From Streptomyces violaceoruber (lineage in GTDB: Bacteria; Actinomycetota; Actinomycetes; Streptomycetales; Streptomycetaceae), in NCBI GenBank assembly GCA_000720805.1, contig JODI01000025.1:62001-126000 (forward strand): DNA of 64,000 bases, read 5' to 3'. Numbering within the stretch: position 1 is the first letter of the stretch; every line of letters begins with the position of its first letter. Made by a program: the position numbers and the translations under genes. Under the pieces are notes generated by a model. It did not search any database, was not told the origin of the DNA, and worked only from the letters and a program-made list of their open reading frames with translations. This document shows positions 25,177 through 33,662 of the stretch, piece by piece.

Positions 25177-26397
25177 GTGCCGATCCAGTTCGATGTCGAT
25201 CCGTCAGTCGCCCGGCTTGCCGAGGCCACCGCGGAGTTCGTCCGCGAGGTGGTGATCCCGGCGGAGCGCGAGTGCGGCGGGTCCGTCCATGACGCCCCCC
25301 TGGCCCTGCGGGAAAGGCTGCAGAAGGCGGCCCGTGAGGCGGGCGTGTTCGCGCCGCACGTTCCCGAGCGGTGGGGCGGACACGGCCTCGACCTGCGCGG
25401 ACAGGCGGTGGTCTTCGAGGCCGCCGGGTACTCCGTGCTCGGCGCGCTGGCGCTGAACTGCGCGTCCCCGGACGAGGGCAACATGCACCTGCTCGAGAAG
25501 GTGGCCACCGAGGAACAGCAGGAGCGCTATCTGCGCCCGCTGGCCGCCGGAGAGTACCGCTCGTGCTTCGCCATGACCGAACCGGCGCCGGGCGCGGGCG
25601 CCGACCCCCGGGCGCTGATGACCACGGCGGTCCGGGTCCCCGGCGGCTGGCGCATCGACGGGCGCAAGTGGTTCATCACCGGGGCCGACGGTGCCGCCTT
25701 CGCCATCGTGATGGCCCGCACCGACGGCAGCCCCGGAGGCCAGGGCGGCGCAACCATGTTCCTAGTCGACGCGGGGAACCCGGGTATGCGGATCGTCCGG
25801 AACATCGACACGCTGGACGAGAGCCTCTTCGCCGGCCACAGCGAGATCGTGTTCGACGGCTGCGTGGTGGGCGAGGACCAGGTGCTCGGCCAGGTGCACC
25901 AGGGCTTCGTGAACGCCCAGGTCCGCCTCGGTCCCGCCCGGCTGACCCACTGCATGCGTTGGCTCGGGTCCGCGCGGCGGGCCCAGGACGTCGCCCTGGA
26001 ACGTGCGGGGACCCGGCAGGCCTTCGGCTCGCTGCTGGGGGATCTCGGCATGGTGCAGCAGATGCTGGCCGACTCGGAGATCGACATCGAGGCGAGTCGC
26101 GCGCTGATCTGGCGTACCGCCTGGGAGTTGGACAACGCCTCCGCGAGTGCCGCGCAGTTCTCCTCGGTCTCCAAGGTCTTCGTGGCGGAGGCGGTGGGCC
26201 GGGTCGTCGACCGTGCGGTGCAGATCTGCGGCGCGCTGGGCATCTCGGCCGAGGACGCCCCCCTGGCGCGTCTGATCAGAGAGGTGCGGCCGTTCCGGAT
26301 CTACGACGGCCCGTCCGAGACCCATCGATTCGCCATCGCCCGCCGCGCGGTGAAGCCGTACCGCCGGCCGCACGCGACCGGATCCGCCGACTCCTGA
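25177..26397 (+). CDS. Acyl-CoA dehydrogenase (ACAD10/11-like)
   Basis: Acyl-CoA dehydrogenase of 406 aa. FAD and substrate motifs are clear: CFAMTEPAPGAGADP, WFITGADGAAFAIVMART and GTRQAFGSLLGDLGMVQQML. Near the C-terminus the usual YEGTxE base region reads YDGPSETHRFAIARR, the DGP form found in ACAD10/11-type enzymes, which accept branched or long-chain acyl-CoAs or 4-hydroxyacyl-type substrates. The GTG at 25177 is chosen because GGAGG precedes it directly; an ATG at 25132 lies within the regulatory repeat. It is followed by icmF on the same strand. Confidence 0.85.
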   Translation: MPIQFDVDPSVARLAEATAEFVREVVIPAERECGGSVHDAPLALRERLQKAAREAGVFAPHVPERWGGHGLDLRGQAVVFEAAGYSVLGALALNCASPDEGNMHLLEKVATEEQQERYLRPLAAGEYRSCFAMTEPAPGAGADPRALMTTAVRVPGGWRIDGRKWFITGADGAAFAIVMARTDGSPGGQGGATMFLVDAGNPGMRIVRNIDTLDESLFAGHSEIVFDGCVVGEDQVLGQVHQGFVNAQVRLGPARLTHCMRWLGSARRAQDVALERAGTRQAFGSLLGDLGMVQQMLADSEIDIEASRALIWRTAWELDNASASAAQFSSVSKVFVAEAVGRVVDRAVQICGALGISAEDAPLARLIREVRPFRIYDGPSETHRFAIARRAVKPYRRPHATGSADS

Positions 26398-26438
26398 CGG
26401 ACTGTCGGCCGTCCGTCTACCGCCTAGTTTCTTTTCAT

Positions 26439-26450
26439 TGACTGCAGTCA
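26439..26450. promoter_or_regulatory. 12-bp palindrome upstream of icmF
   Basis: TGACTGCAGTCA is a perfect 12-bp palindrome in the 225-bp gap between the acyl-CoA dehydrogenase and icmF. It is separate from the tandem palindromes further on and may be a binding site for another regulator or part of the promoter. Such a site can occur by chance, so weight is low. Confidence 0.3.
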
Positions 26451-26526
26451 GACGATGAGGGACGCTTCGAAAAGTCATGCGTCGCGGAGGCTCCTTCCCT
26501 GAGGTGTGCGGCTCCCTCACCACTTT

Positions 26527-26567
26527 TTACTAGGACGTCCTAGTAATTTACTAGGACGTCCTAGTAA
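26527..26567. promoter_or_regulatory. Tandem perfect 20-bp palindromes, icmF operator
   Basis: TTACTAGGACGTCCTAGTAA occurs twice, at 26527-26546 and 26548-26567. The repeat period is exactly 21 bp (two helical turns) and one base separates the copies. Each copy is perfectly self-complementary over 20 bases and unusually AT-rich at its ends for this genome. Position 56-96 bp before the icmF GTG makes it almost certainly a regulatory site for a dimeric repressor or activator binding cooperatively on one DNA face. No regulator gene lies beside it. Confidence 0.75.
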
Positions 26568-26622
26568 TCTGACGTTCCCCACCCGTCGCCCGTCCCACGG
26601 GCAGGCCCGTCCGGAGTACACC

Positions 26623-29600
26623 GTGACCGATGGCACCCGCACCCCGCAGCTCCACCAAGCGCAGCACCCGGTGCGCCTCGTCACCGCATCCAGCCTCTTC
26701 GACGGCCACGACGCCTCGATCAACATCATGCGCCGCATCCTCCAGGCACAGGGGGCCGAGGTCATCCACCTGGGCCACAACCGCTCGGTCGGCGAGGTCG
26801 TGGACGCCGCCGTGGAGGAGGACGTGCAGGGCGTGGCCGTCAGCTCCTACCAGGGCGGCCACGTCGAGTACTTCGAGTACCTCGCCGAACTGCTCCGCGA
26901 GCGCGGCGCCGGTCATGTGAAGGTCTTCGGCGGCGGGGGAGGGGTCATCGTCCCCGAGGAGATCCAACGGCTCGCCGACGCCGGAGTACGGATCTTCTCC
27001 CCGCAGGACGGCCAGCACCTCGGTCTCACCGGCATGATCAACACCATCGTCCGGGACTGTGACTCGGCTCCCTGGGAAGAGGCCCCCGCCCAGCTCACCG
27101 CCGTACTCGCGGGCGAACGCCCCGCGCTAGCCCGGCTGCTGAGCGCCCTGCAGTCCGCCACCGTGCCGGACGAGGACCTGCGGACCCTGCGCCGCGCCGC
27201 CGCCGCACGCTCCGTACCCGTCCTCGGCATCACCGGCACCGGCGGCGCGGGCAAGTCGTCCCTGACCGACGAACTCGTACGGCGGCTGCGCGTCGACCAG
27301 CAGGACAAGCTCCGCGTGGCCGTACTCGCCGTCGACCCCACCCGGCGGCGCGGCGGCGGAGCCCTGCTCGGCGACCGGATCCGGATGAACAGCCTCGACG
27401 GCGACCGGGTCTTCTTCCGGTCCCTGGCCACCCGCGGCCACCACGAACTCCCCGAAGGCCTCACCGACTCCATCGCCGCCTGCAAGGCCGCCGGTTACGA
27501 CCTGGTGATCGTGGAGACCCCCGGTATCGGCCAGGGTGACGCCGCCATCGCCCCGTACTCCGACGTCTCGCTGTACGTCATGACGCCCGAGTTCGGCGCC
27601 GCCTCCCAGCTCGAGAAGATCGACATGCTGGACTTCGCCGACGTCGTCGCCATCAACAAGTTCGAACGGCGCGGCGCGGCCGACGCGATGCGTGACGTCG
27701 GGCGCCAACTGGTGCGCAACCGCGAGGCGTTCGGCTCCCGCCCGGAGGACATGCCGGTCTTCGGCACCAGTGCCGCCACCTTCAACGACGACGGCGTCAC
27801 CGCCCTCTACCAGCACCTGCTCGGCCTGCTCACCGACCACGGCCTCCCGGCCGCACCCGGCACCCTCCCGGCGGCCACCGTGCGGCACTCCACCGGCGCC
27901 GCGCAGATCGTGCCCACCGGCCGGGTGCGCTACCTCGCCGAGATCGCCGAGACCGTCCGCGGCTACCACGCCGACACCGCCACACAGGCCGACGCCGCCC
28001 GGCGCGTCCAGCGCCTGACCGCCGTACGCGACGAACTGGCCGCCGTCGACGCACCCACCGCCGACGTCGAGAAACTGCTCGCCGACGCCGAGGACGGCCT
28101 CGACGCGTCCGCGCGCCACCTGCTGGAGGACTGGCCGGAGACCGTACAGGCGTACTCGGGCGAGGAACTGATCACCGTCACCCGCGGCCGCGAGCAGCGC
28201 ACCGCCCTGGTCCGCGAGTCCCTGTCCGGCAACCTCGTCCCCCGCGTCGCCCTGCCCCGCTACGTGGACCACGGCGAACTGCTGCGCTTCCTGCGTGCGG
28301 AGAACCTGCCCGGTCGCTTCCCCTTCACCGCAGGCGTGTTCCCGTTCAAGCGCGAGGGCGAGGACCCGGCGCGGATGTTCGCCGGCGAGGGAGATCCGCA
28401 GCGCACCAACCGCCGCTTCCGCTATCTGTCCAAGGACAGCGAGGCCACCCGGCTGTCGACCGCCTTCGACTCCGTCACCCTCTACGGCCACGACCCGGCC
28501 CTGCGCCCCGACATCTACGGCAAGGTCGGCACGTCGGGCGTCTCCGTGGCCACCCTCGACGACATGAAGGCGCTCTACGCGGGCTTCGACCTCACCGCCC
28601 CCACCACCTCGGTCTCCATGACCATCAACGGCCCCGCGCCCACGGTCCTGGCCTTCTTCCTCAACACGGCTATCGACCAGCGGCTCGACGCCTTCACCGC
28701 CGAACACGGCCGCGAACCGACGGCCGACGAGTCGGCGGAGATCCGGTCCTACGTCCTGCAGAACACCCGGGGCACGGTCCAGGCCGACATCCTCAAGGAG
28801 GACCAGGGCCAGAACACCTGCCTGTTCTCCACGGAGTTCAGCCTGCGGATGATGGCCGACATCCAGGAGTGGTTCATCGAGCAGGGCGTACGCAACTTCT
28901 ACTCGGTGTCCATCTCCGGCTACCACATCGCAGAGGCCGGCGCGAACCCCATCAGCCAGCTCGCCTTCACCCTCACCAACGGCTTCACCTACGTGGAGGC
29001 GTACCTCGCCCGCGGCATGTCCGTCGACGACTTCGCGCCCAACCTGTCCTTCTTCTTCTCCAACGGCATGGACCCCGAGTACACCGTCCTCGGCCGGGTC
29101 GCCCGCCGCATCTGGGCCGTGGCCATGCGGGAGAAGTACGGGGCGGGGGAGCGCAGCCAGAAACTCAAGTACCACGTCCAGACCTCGGGCCGCTCCCTGC
29201 ACGCCCAGGAGATGGACTTCAACGACATCCGCACCACCCTGCAGGCGCTCATCGCGATCTACGACAACTGCAACAGCCTGCACACCAACGCCTACGACGA
29301 GGCCGTCACCACCCCCACCGAGGACTCCGTCCGCCGGGCGCTCGCCATCCAGCTCATCATCAACCGTGAGTGGGGCCTGGCGATGAACGAGAATCCGCTG
29401 CAGGGCTCGTACATCATCGACGAACTCACCGACCTCGTCGAAGAGGCCGTACTGACCGAGTTCGAGCGGATCAGCGAGCGCGGAGGCGTGCTCGGCGCCA
29501 TGGAGACCGGCTACCAGCGCGGCCGCATCCAGGACGAGTCGATGCTCTACGAGCAGCGCAAGCACGACGGCACGCTGCCCATCATCGGCGTCAACACGTT

Positions 29601-29868
29601 CCGCAAGCCCGGCGGCGACGGCGAGCACCAGGTGGTCGAACTGGCCCGCGCCACCGAGCAGGAGAAGCAGTCCCAGCTCGCCCGCGTCGAGGACTTCCGC
29701 GACCGCCACCGCGCCGAGGCCGAGGCCGCGCTCACCGCGCTCAAGCGCGCCGCCACCAGTGGCGAGAACGCCTTCGCCGTACTGATGGACGCCGCCCGGG
29801 TCTGCTCGCTCCAGCAGATCACCGAGGCGTTCTTCGAAGTCGGCGGCGAGTACCGCCGCAACGTCTGA
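26623..29868 (+). CDS. icmF: Fused isobutyryl-CoA mutase (IcmF)
   Basis: Coenzyme-B12-dependent acyl-CoA mutase fusion, 1081 aa. The N-terminal B12-binding domain has the base-off motif DGHDAS (Asp27-Gly28-His29). The middle MeaI-type G-protein chaperone domain has Walker A GTGGAGKSS near residue 205 and the NKFE specificity motif. The C-terminal mutase barrel starts around FPFTAGVFPFKREGEDP. This three-part order is diagnostic of IcmF, which interconverts isobutyryl-CoA and n-butyryl-CoA and in some homologues isovaleryl/pivalyl-CoA. The GTG at 26623 has GGAG seven bases upstream. With the following 3-hydroxyacyl-CoA dehydrogenase it would feed branched acyl-CoA into butyrate-type beta-oxidation. 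Confidence 0.92.
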   Translation: MTDGTRTPQLHQAQHPVRLVTASSLFDGHDASINIMRRILQAQGAEVIHLGHNRSVGEVVDAAVEEDVQGVAVSSYQGGHVEYFEYLAELLRERGAGHVKVFGGGGGVIVPEEIQRLADAGVRIFSPQDGQHLGLTGMINTIVRDCDSAPWEEAPAQLTAVLAGERPALARLLSALQSATVPDEDLRTLRRAAAARSVPVLGITGTGGAGKSSLTDELVRRLRVDQQDKLRVAVLAVDPTRRRGGGALLGDRIRMNSLDGDRVFFRSLATRGHHELPEGLTDSIAACKAAGYDLVIVETPGIGQGDAAIAPYSDVSLYVMTPEFGAASQLEKIDMLDFADVVAINKFERRGAADAMRDVGRQLVRNREAFGSRPEDMPVFGTSAATFNDDGVTALYQHLLGLLTDHGLPAAPGTLPAATVRHSTGAAQIVPTGRVRYLAEIAETVRGYHADTATQADAARRVQRLTAVRDELAAVDAPTADVEKLLADAEDGLDASARHLLEDWPETVQAYSGEELITVTRGREQRTALVRESLSGNLVPRVALPRYVDHGELLRFLRAENLPGRFPFTAGVFPFKREGEDPARMFAGEGDPQRTNRRFRYLSKDSEATRLSTAFDSVTLYGHDPALRPDIYGKVGTSGVSVATLDDMKALYAGFDLTAPTTSVSMTINGPAPTVLAFFLNTAIDQRLDAFTAEHGREPTADESAEIRSYVLQNTRGTVQADILKEDQGQNTCLFSTEFSLRMMADIQEWFIEQGVRNFYSVSISGYHIAEAGANPISQLAFTLTNGFTYVEAYLARGMSVDDFAPNLSFFFSNGMDPEYTVLGRVARRIWAVAMREKYGAGERSQKLKYHVQTSGRSLHAQEMDFNDIRTTLQALIAIYDNCNSLHTNAYDEAVTTPTEDSVRRALAIQLIINREWGLAMNENPLQGSYIIDELTDLVEEAVLTEFERISERGGVLGAMETGYQRGRIQDESMLYEQRKHDGTLPIIGVNTFRKPGGDGEHQVVELARATEQEKQSQLARVEDFRDRHRAEAEAALTALKRAATSGENAFAVLMDAARVCSLQQITEAFFEVGGEYRRNV

Positions 29869-29922
29869 GCACCGCCCGCACACCCCCTGTCCACTCTTCG
29901 TCCCACGCAAAGGGCTCCTCGC

Positions 29923-30795
29923 ATGGAAACTGTCTCGCGTCTCGGTGTCGTCGGCTGCGGTCTCATGGGCTCCGGCATCGCCGAAGTAGCCGCCCTGAGC
30001 GGCAGCGGCATCGACGTACTGGTCGCCGAGTCGTCCGCCGACGCAGCCGAGGCCGGCCGCAAACGCGTCGAGGCCTCCCTCGACCGCGGGCTGCGCCGCG
30101 GCAAGATCACCGAGGAGGCGCGGGACGGCGCACGCGCCCGTCTGAGCTACACCGACGACCTCAGGGACCTGGCCGACCGCCAGTTCGTGATCGAGGCCGT
30201 CGCCGAGGACCGCGACCTGAAGACCGGTGTCCTCAAAACCCTCGACCAGGTCGTCACCGATCCCGAGGCGATCCTGGCCACCAACACCTCGTCGATCCCC
30301 ATCGTCGACCTGGCGGTCGCGACCCGGCGGCCCACCCATGTCCTGGGCATCCACTTCTTCAACCCCGTACCCGTCCAGGCCCTGGTCGAGATCATCCCGG
30401 CCCTCACCACGACCCCGGACACCCTCGTGCGGGCCAGGGCCTTCGCCTCCGAAGCCCTGGGCAAGGAGGTCGTCGAGGCGACCGACCGCTCCGGCTTCGT
30501 CGTCAACGCGCTCCTCGTGCCCTATCTGCTCGCCGCGGTGCGCATGGTGGAGTCCGGATCCGCGACTCCCGAGGACATCGACCGCGGCATGGAACTGGGC
30601 TGCGCCCACCCCATGGGCCCGCTCCGCCTGCTCGACCTCATCGGCCTCGACACCGCACAGGCGGTGGCGGAGTCCATGTACGAGGAGTTCAAGGAACCCC
30701 TGTACGCGCCTCCCGCGCTGCTGCGCCGCATGGTCGCCGCCGGCCGCCTGGGCCGCAAGAGCGGCCACGGGTTCTACGACCACACCGCCGCCTGA
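29923..30795 (+). CDS. 3-hydroxybutyryl-CoA dehydrogenase
   Basis: NAD-dependent 3-hydroxyacyl-CoA dehydrogenase, 290 aa, the usual size for the Hbd/FadB2 family. The N-terminal Rossmann motif is GVVGCGLMGSGIAE. The catalytic region is ATNTSSIPI with HFFNPVPVQALVEII, and the C-terminal helical domain has MELGCAHPMGPLRLLDLIGLD. The ATG has AAAGGG upstream. It starts 54 bp after icmF and probably shares its transcript, oxidising 3-hydroxybutyryl-CoA produced from butyryl-CoA. Confidence 0.9.
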   Translation: METVSRLGVVGCGLMGSGIAEVAALSGSGIDVLVAESSADAAEAGRKRVEASLDRGLRRGKITEEARDGARARLSYTDDLRDLADRQFVIEAVAEDRDLKTGVLKTLDQVVTDPEAILATNTSSIPIVDLAVATRRPTHVLGIHFFNPVPVQALVEIIPALTTTPDTLVRARAFASEALGKEVVEATDRSGFVVNALLVPYLLAAVRMVESGSATPEDIDRGMELGCAHPMGPLRLLDLIGLDTAQAVAESMYEEFKEPLYAPPALLRRMVAAGRLGRKSGHGFYDHTAA

Positions 30796-30798
30796 CCG

Positions 30799-30822
30799 GC
30801 TCGCCCGGATGTCCGGGCGAGC
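30799..30822 (+). terminator. Hairpin terminator after the icmF operon
   Basis: A perfect 10-bp GC-rich stem (GCTCGCCCGG/CCGGGCGAGC) with a 4-base loop begins three bases after the stop codon. It very probably ends the icmF-dehydrogenase transcript. Confidence 0.75.
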
Positions 30823-30831
30823 AGACCCTGC

Positions 30832-31005
30832 TCACGGCCGTGCATCTCCCGGGATCCGGTAGACGGAGACGTGAGAAGGCGACTCGGCGGTGAGTTCGGC
30901 GAGTCGGTCCACGGCCGGTCCCACGATCTCGGGAGCGAACATGCTGGCGCCGGGTGTGTCATAGCGCTGCGCGGCGGCAGCGTCCCAGATGTTCTCCTGC
31001 TGCAT
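30832..31005 (-). pseudogene. N-terminal fragment of a SAM methyltransferase
   Basis: The 57 codons begin MQQENIWDAAAAQRYDTPG and continue with FAPEIVGPAVDRLAELT. This is the standard N-terminus of a class I SAM-dependent methyltransferase common in Streptomyces. The SAM-binding glycine motif that should follow is missing; the frame runs into unrelated residues and stops. It is a relic, not a functional gene, and marks the start of a decayed accessory region. Confidence 0.6.
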
Positions 31006-31171
31006 TGGGCCAAGACTCGCCGCAGGCCGGTGCGATGTCCACCGAGTTGTACAGGGCGCGGTGGCACTTTGCTCCGTGGGAAGGGGGGAACCGGGTGCCT
31101 GTGCGCGCCGGTGGCGGGTACACGGTGTGGGTACGCACGGATGCTCGACGGCAGGGACGGGAGCGAAGCGG

Positions 31172-31588
31172 GTGGCGGTCAAGGCGATGGGTTGGGCGCA
31201 TTCGTTCCCCGTGTCCGGTGGCGTGCGCGCCGGTCGGCAATGGACACGGCGGCAGCTGGAGTCCCTGCCATGGACCGCTGCTGAGCCGGAGACGGTGGAC
31301 GCTGTCGTCCTGACCGTGTCCGAGCTGCTCACCAACGCTCACATCCACGCGCACAGCGACGCGCATCTGGTCCTGACCTGGGACGGCGACTGTCTCCACG
31401 TGAGCGTCCATGACGAGGACCCGACACTGCCGCGGCAGCGTACCCCGCAGGAGGGTGAGGCGTCCGGTCGCGGGGTGGGGATCGTGCGGATGCTCGCTGA
31501 TGAGTGGGAGATGAAGTGCCAGCGGCACGGCAAGACGGTGACGGCGTGCTTCCGCCCAACCGGCGCCGACCGGTCAGGCGACAGCTGA
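31172..31588 (+). CDS. RsbW-like ATP-binding (HATPase) protein
   Basis: Single-domain GHKL ATPase, 138 aa, of the anti-sigma-factor kinase-like group abundant in Streptomyces. The N-box is LTVSELLTNAHIHA, the G1-type aspartate is in VHDEDP, and the glycine box is GRGVGIV. The GTG at 31172 has GGGAG upstream; an ATG five codons later is possible. It overlaps the convergent acetyltransferase gene by 15 bp. Binding partners are unknown. Confidence 0.78.
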   Translation: MAVKAMGWAHSFPVSGGVRAGRQWTRRQLESLPWTAAEPETVDAVVLTVSELLTNAHIHAHSDAHLVLTWDGDCLHVSVHDEDPTLPRQRTPQEGEASGRGVGIVRMLADEWEMKCQRHGKTVTACFRPTGADRSGDS

Positions 31589-32089
31589 GGAGACCCTCGC
31601 CACGGCGGGCGGAATGAGGAACTCGAGCTCGGGACGGTCCCACGCCACCGCGGGTGGGTTCGCGGACACGGTCCCGGTGTGCACCGCACCCACGCTGCGG
31701 TAGAAGCCCTCGGCGGGAGGATGCGACACCACCCGGACCCGGTCGAGCCCGGCGGCACGGGCCTCGCACTTCATGTGCGCCACGAGCAGCCGCCCAAGAC
31801 CGCGTCCCTGTACTCCGTCGGCGACGAACAGCAGGTCGAGCTCCGGTGGGACGAGGACGAGCGAGTAGAACCCGAGGACACGGCTCTCATGCTCGTCCTC
31901 TGCGACGGCTACGAAGACAGGGTGGGTCTCGATGTAGTCGGGACCGACCCGGTAGTCCGCGACCGCGGCGGCGTACTGCCCTTCGTAGGCGCGTGATCCC
32001 CGCACGAGCCGCGTGAGCCGTCTGGCATCCCGCGCGACGGCCCGCCGTATCGTGACCGGACCGCTTTGGGGCGTAACGCGTGCATTCAT
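31574..32089 (-). CDS. GNAT family N-acetyltransferase
   Basis: Acetyl-CoA-dependent acetyltransferase of 171 aa. The acetyl-CoA motif is VQGRGLGRLLVAHM, preceded by LDLLFVADG; VRVVSHPPAEGFYRSVGAV is the usual C-terminal strand-helix. The small-molecule or protein substrate is not predictable. It is convergent with the HATPase gene and downstream of the DUF6510-like gene on the same strand. Confidence 0.82.
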   Translation of the reverse strand: MNARVTPQSGPVTIRRAVARDARRLTRLVRGSRAYEGQYAAAVADYRVGPDYIETHPVFVAVAEDEHESRVLGFYSLVLVPPELDLLFVADGVQGRGLGRLLVAHMKCEARAAGLDRVRVVSHPPAEGFYRSVGAVHTGTVSANPPAVAWDRPELEFLIPPAVARVSSAVA

Positions 32090-32217
32090 CAGGGCAGTAT
32101 CGCCTACCGGGAAGCACCTTCAGGCGGCGGGTGCGGCGAACCGGCGGCGACGGCACCTGCGCCGGCCGGAGGATCGCGGCCCCAGCGGCCCGAACATTCG
32201 CCGTCCGCGCGGTGCTT

Positions 32218-32574
32218 TCAGGCGACGGTGAACCGGAACGCTCCCGTGCCCCCGCCCATGGTCAGCCAGATGTGGCCCTCCTCCTTGACGATCCGCACCG
32301 CGATGTACGCGCATCCCGGGCAGCGGGCAGCGGGCAGCGGGCAGCGGGCAGCGGGCAGCGGGCAGCGGGCAGCGGGCAGCGGGCAGCGGGCCGTGAGGCC
32401 AGGACCGGGGCCGTAGACGTGCAGCTCGGCGAGCGGACCCGAGAGGGCGCATTCCGGTCGGCGCCACCAGGCGGTGGCGGGTTCGGCGGTGAGGATTTCC
32501 GAGAGCGGTCCGGCAAGGCAGTTGCCGTCGAGGTGAGCGGCGGTGTCGTCGGCAGGCCCAGGCCACAACATCAC
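32218..32574 (-). CDS. DUF6510-like protein with internal heptanucleotide expansion
   Basis: Small protein, 118 aa, whose flanks match the pattern I recall for DUF6510: DGNCLAGPLSEI near the start, LAELHVYGPGPGLTARCPGC in the middle and IWLTMGGG at the end. A 7-bp repeat (10 copies) in the coding strand inserts three extra ARCPLPA units between LT and ARCPGC. Nine extra copies add 63 bp, so the frame is kept. The family's first CxxC pair is also degraded (RRPECA), so metal binding is doubtful. The start is uncertain because no good ribosome site is seen. A change of one or two repeat copies would frameshift the last 32 residues. Confidence 0.5.
   Translation of the reverse strand: MMLWPGPADDTAAHLDGNCLAGPLSEILTAEPATAWWRRPECALSGPLAELHVYGPGPGLTARCPLPAARCPLPAARCPLPAARCPGCAYIAVRIVKEEGHIWLTMGGGTGAFRFTVA
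32318..32391. repeat. (GGGCAGC)10 heptanucleotide tandem repeat
   Basis: Ten perfect head-to-tail copies of GGGCAGC run from 32318 to 32387, with four further bases of the next unit. No interruptions are seen. It lies inside the DUF6510-like gene. Perfect short-unit repeats of this length are slippage-prone. Confidence 0.95.
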
Positions 32575-32669
32575 CCAGTGGCATAAATACGGTGGGCATC
32601 CTGAGCAAGGGGCCTGGGGTGGCTTTGTTCACCGACTGCGGCAGGACCCTGCCCGTCGGCTGATCCGAG

Positions 32670-33170
32670 GTGGGCCAGTCGGCCGGGGCGACCATCGTCG
32701 GCGGCGTCCTCGCCACCCCCGAAGCCGCGGGCCTCTTCCGCCGGGCGATCGTCCAAAGTGGCAGTGGCCTGGGGGCGTTCACCACCGAGCAGGCCGCCCG
32801 CGTCACCCAGGCAGCGGCCGAGGCCCTGGGCATCGAGCCCCGCGCCGACGCCTTCGCGGACATCTCCGACGACGGCCTGGTCGAGGCCGCCTCCCGGCTC
32901 GCGGGCATCGACCTGCAGACCGAGACGCACCACGATCCGCTGATCGGACTCAGCCCCTTCAGCCTGGTCCTCGAAACGCAGCCCAACCCCGAGTCCGCCA
33001 CCTACGCCTACGAGTTCGCCTGGCGCTCCCACGCTCTGGACGAAGGGCTCGGCGCCACCCACGCGGTCGAGCTGCCCTTTGTCTTCGATCTCGCGCACCT
33101 GCCTCAGCTGCACGGCCCATGCGCCCTGCTCGGCCCCGACAAGCCCCCCGCGGATCTCGCCGCCCGTATC
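32670..33170 (+). pseudogene. Carboxylesterase type B remnant
   Basis: The frame starts at the nucleophile elbow (VGQSAGATIVGG, family GESAG) and continues LFRRAIVQSGSG. After DPLIGLSPFSLVLE it jumps directly to SATYAYEFAWRSHALDEGLGATHAVELPFVFD, which lies well over 100 residues further on in intact esterases. The N-terminal third and the C-terminal end are also missing. This is a doubly truncated, internally deleted relic. Confidence 0.7.
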
Positions 33171-33204
33171 GGACCGACCACGCGAACGGATAGAGAACAG
33201 CCAG

Positions 33205-33570
33205 TCAGAACTTGCGGGCCGCAGAGCAGTTTCCGATTCCGGTCCGGCAGATGCGAACGGACCAGCCGGACGGGAAGATACCCACCCACTGCTCCGTGGA
33301 CGTGCAGACCATGTCTTCATACCAGCGCCAGCTGGTGTCGTTCTCGTCCTTCACCTGAAAGCGAGCGCAGTGGCCGTCGGAGAGAGTGTCGCGGGCGTAG
33401 AGGTCCCACGAACCGTTCTCGAAGTAGTCGATCGCGCCGGCGGCGCCGGTGGTGCTCATGGTGTAGGTATGAGCCTCGGCCGGAACGGCCGCGAGGCCGA
33501 CAAGGGCAGCGGCGCTCGATACGGCGAGTACTGCCAGCCTCTTCGTTCTTGAGACGCGAAGCCTGGTCAC
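33205..33570 (-). CDS. Small secreted protein, unknown function
   Basis: 121-aa protein with a clear Sec signal peptide: basic TRLRVSRTKR, a hydrophobic core, and likely cleavage after AVPAEA. The mature part is about 87 residues with four cysteines (DGHCARF, DMVCTST, RICRTGIGNCS), probably forming two disulfides. The GTG at 33570 follows GGGAGGG at ideal spacing. The compact, cysteine-containing mature region resembles other small secreted Streptomyces proteins, but no family is recognised. Confidence 0.7.
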   Translation of the reverse strand: MTRLRVSRTKRLAVLAVSSAAALVGLAAVPAEAHTYTMSTTGAAGAIDYFENGSWDLYARDTLSDGHCARFQVKDENDTSWRWYEDMVCTSTEQWVGIFPSGWSVRICRTGIGNCSAARKF

Positions 33571-33662
33571 AATCCCTCCCTGTTTCGTCGGACTCTCCAT
33601 CGCCTGTCGAGGCAATGACTTGGGGGAAGCCCGGGCCCCCATCGGGCCGGGCCTTGCCGCGA

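Noticed and set aside
27127..30783. 1218-codon open frame on the minus strand opposite icmF
   Set aside because: Glycine/valine/aspartate-rich low-complexity shadow of a clearly conserved plus-strand mutase.
32318..32391. Regular repeats resembling a CRISPR array
   Set aside because: The unit is only 7 bp with no spacers; it is a microsatellite inside a coding frame.
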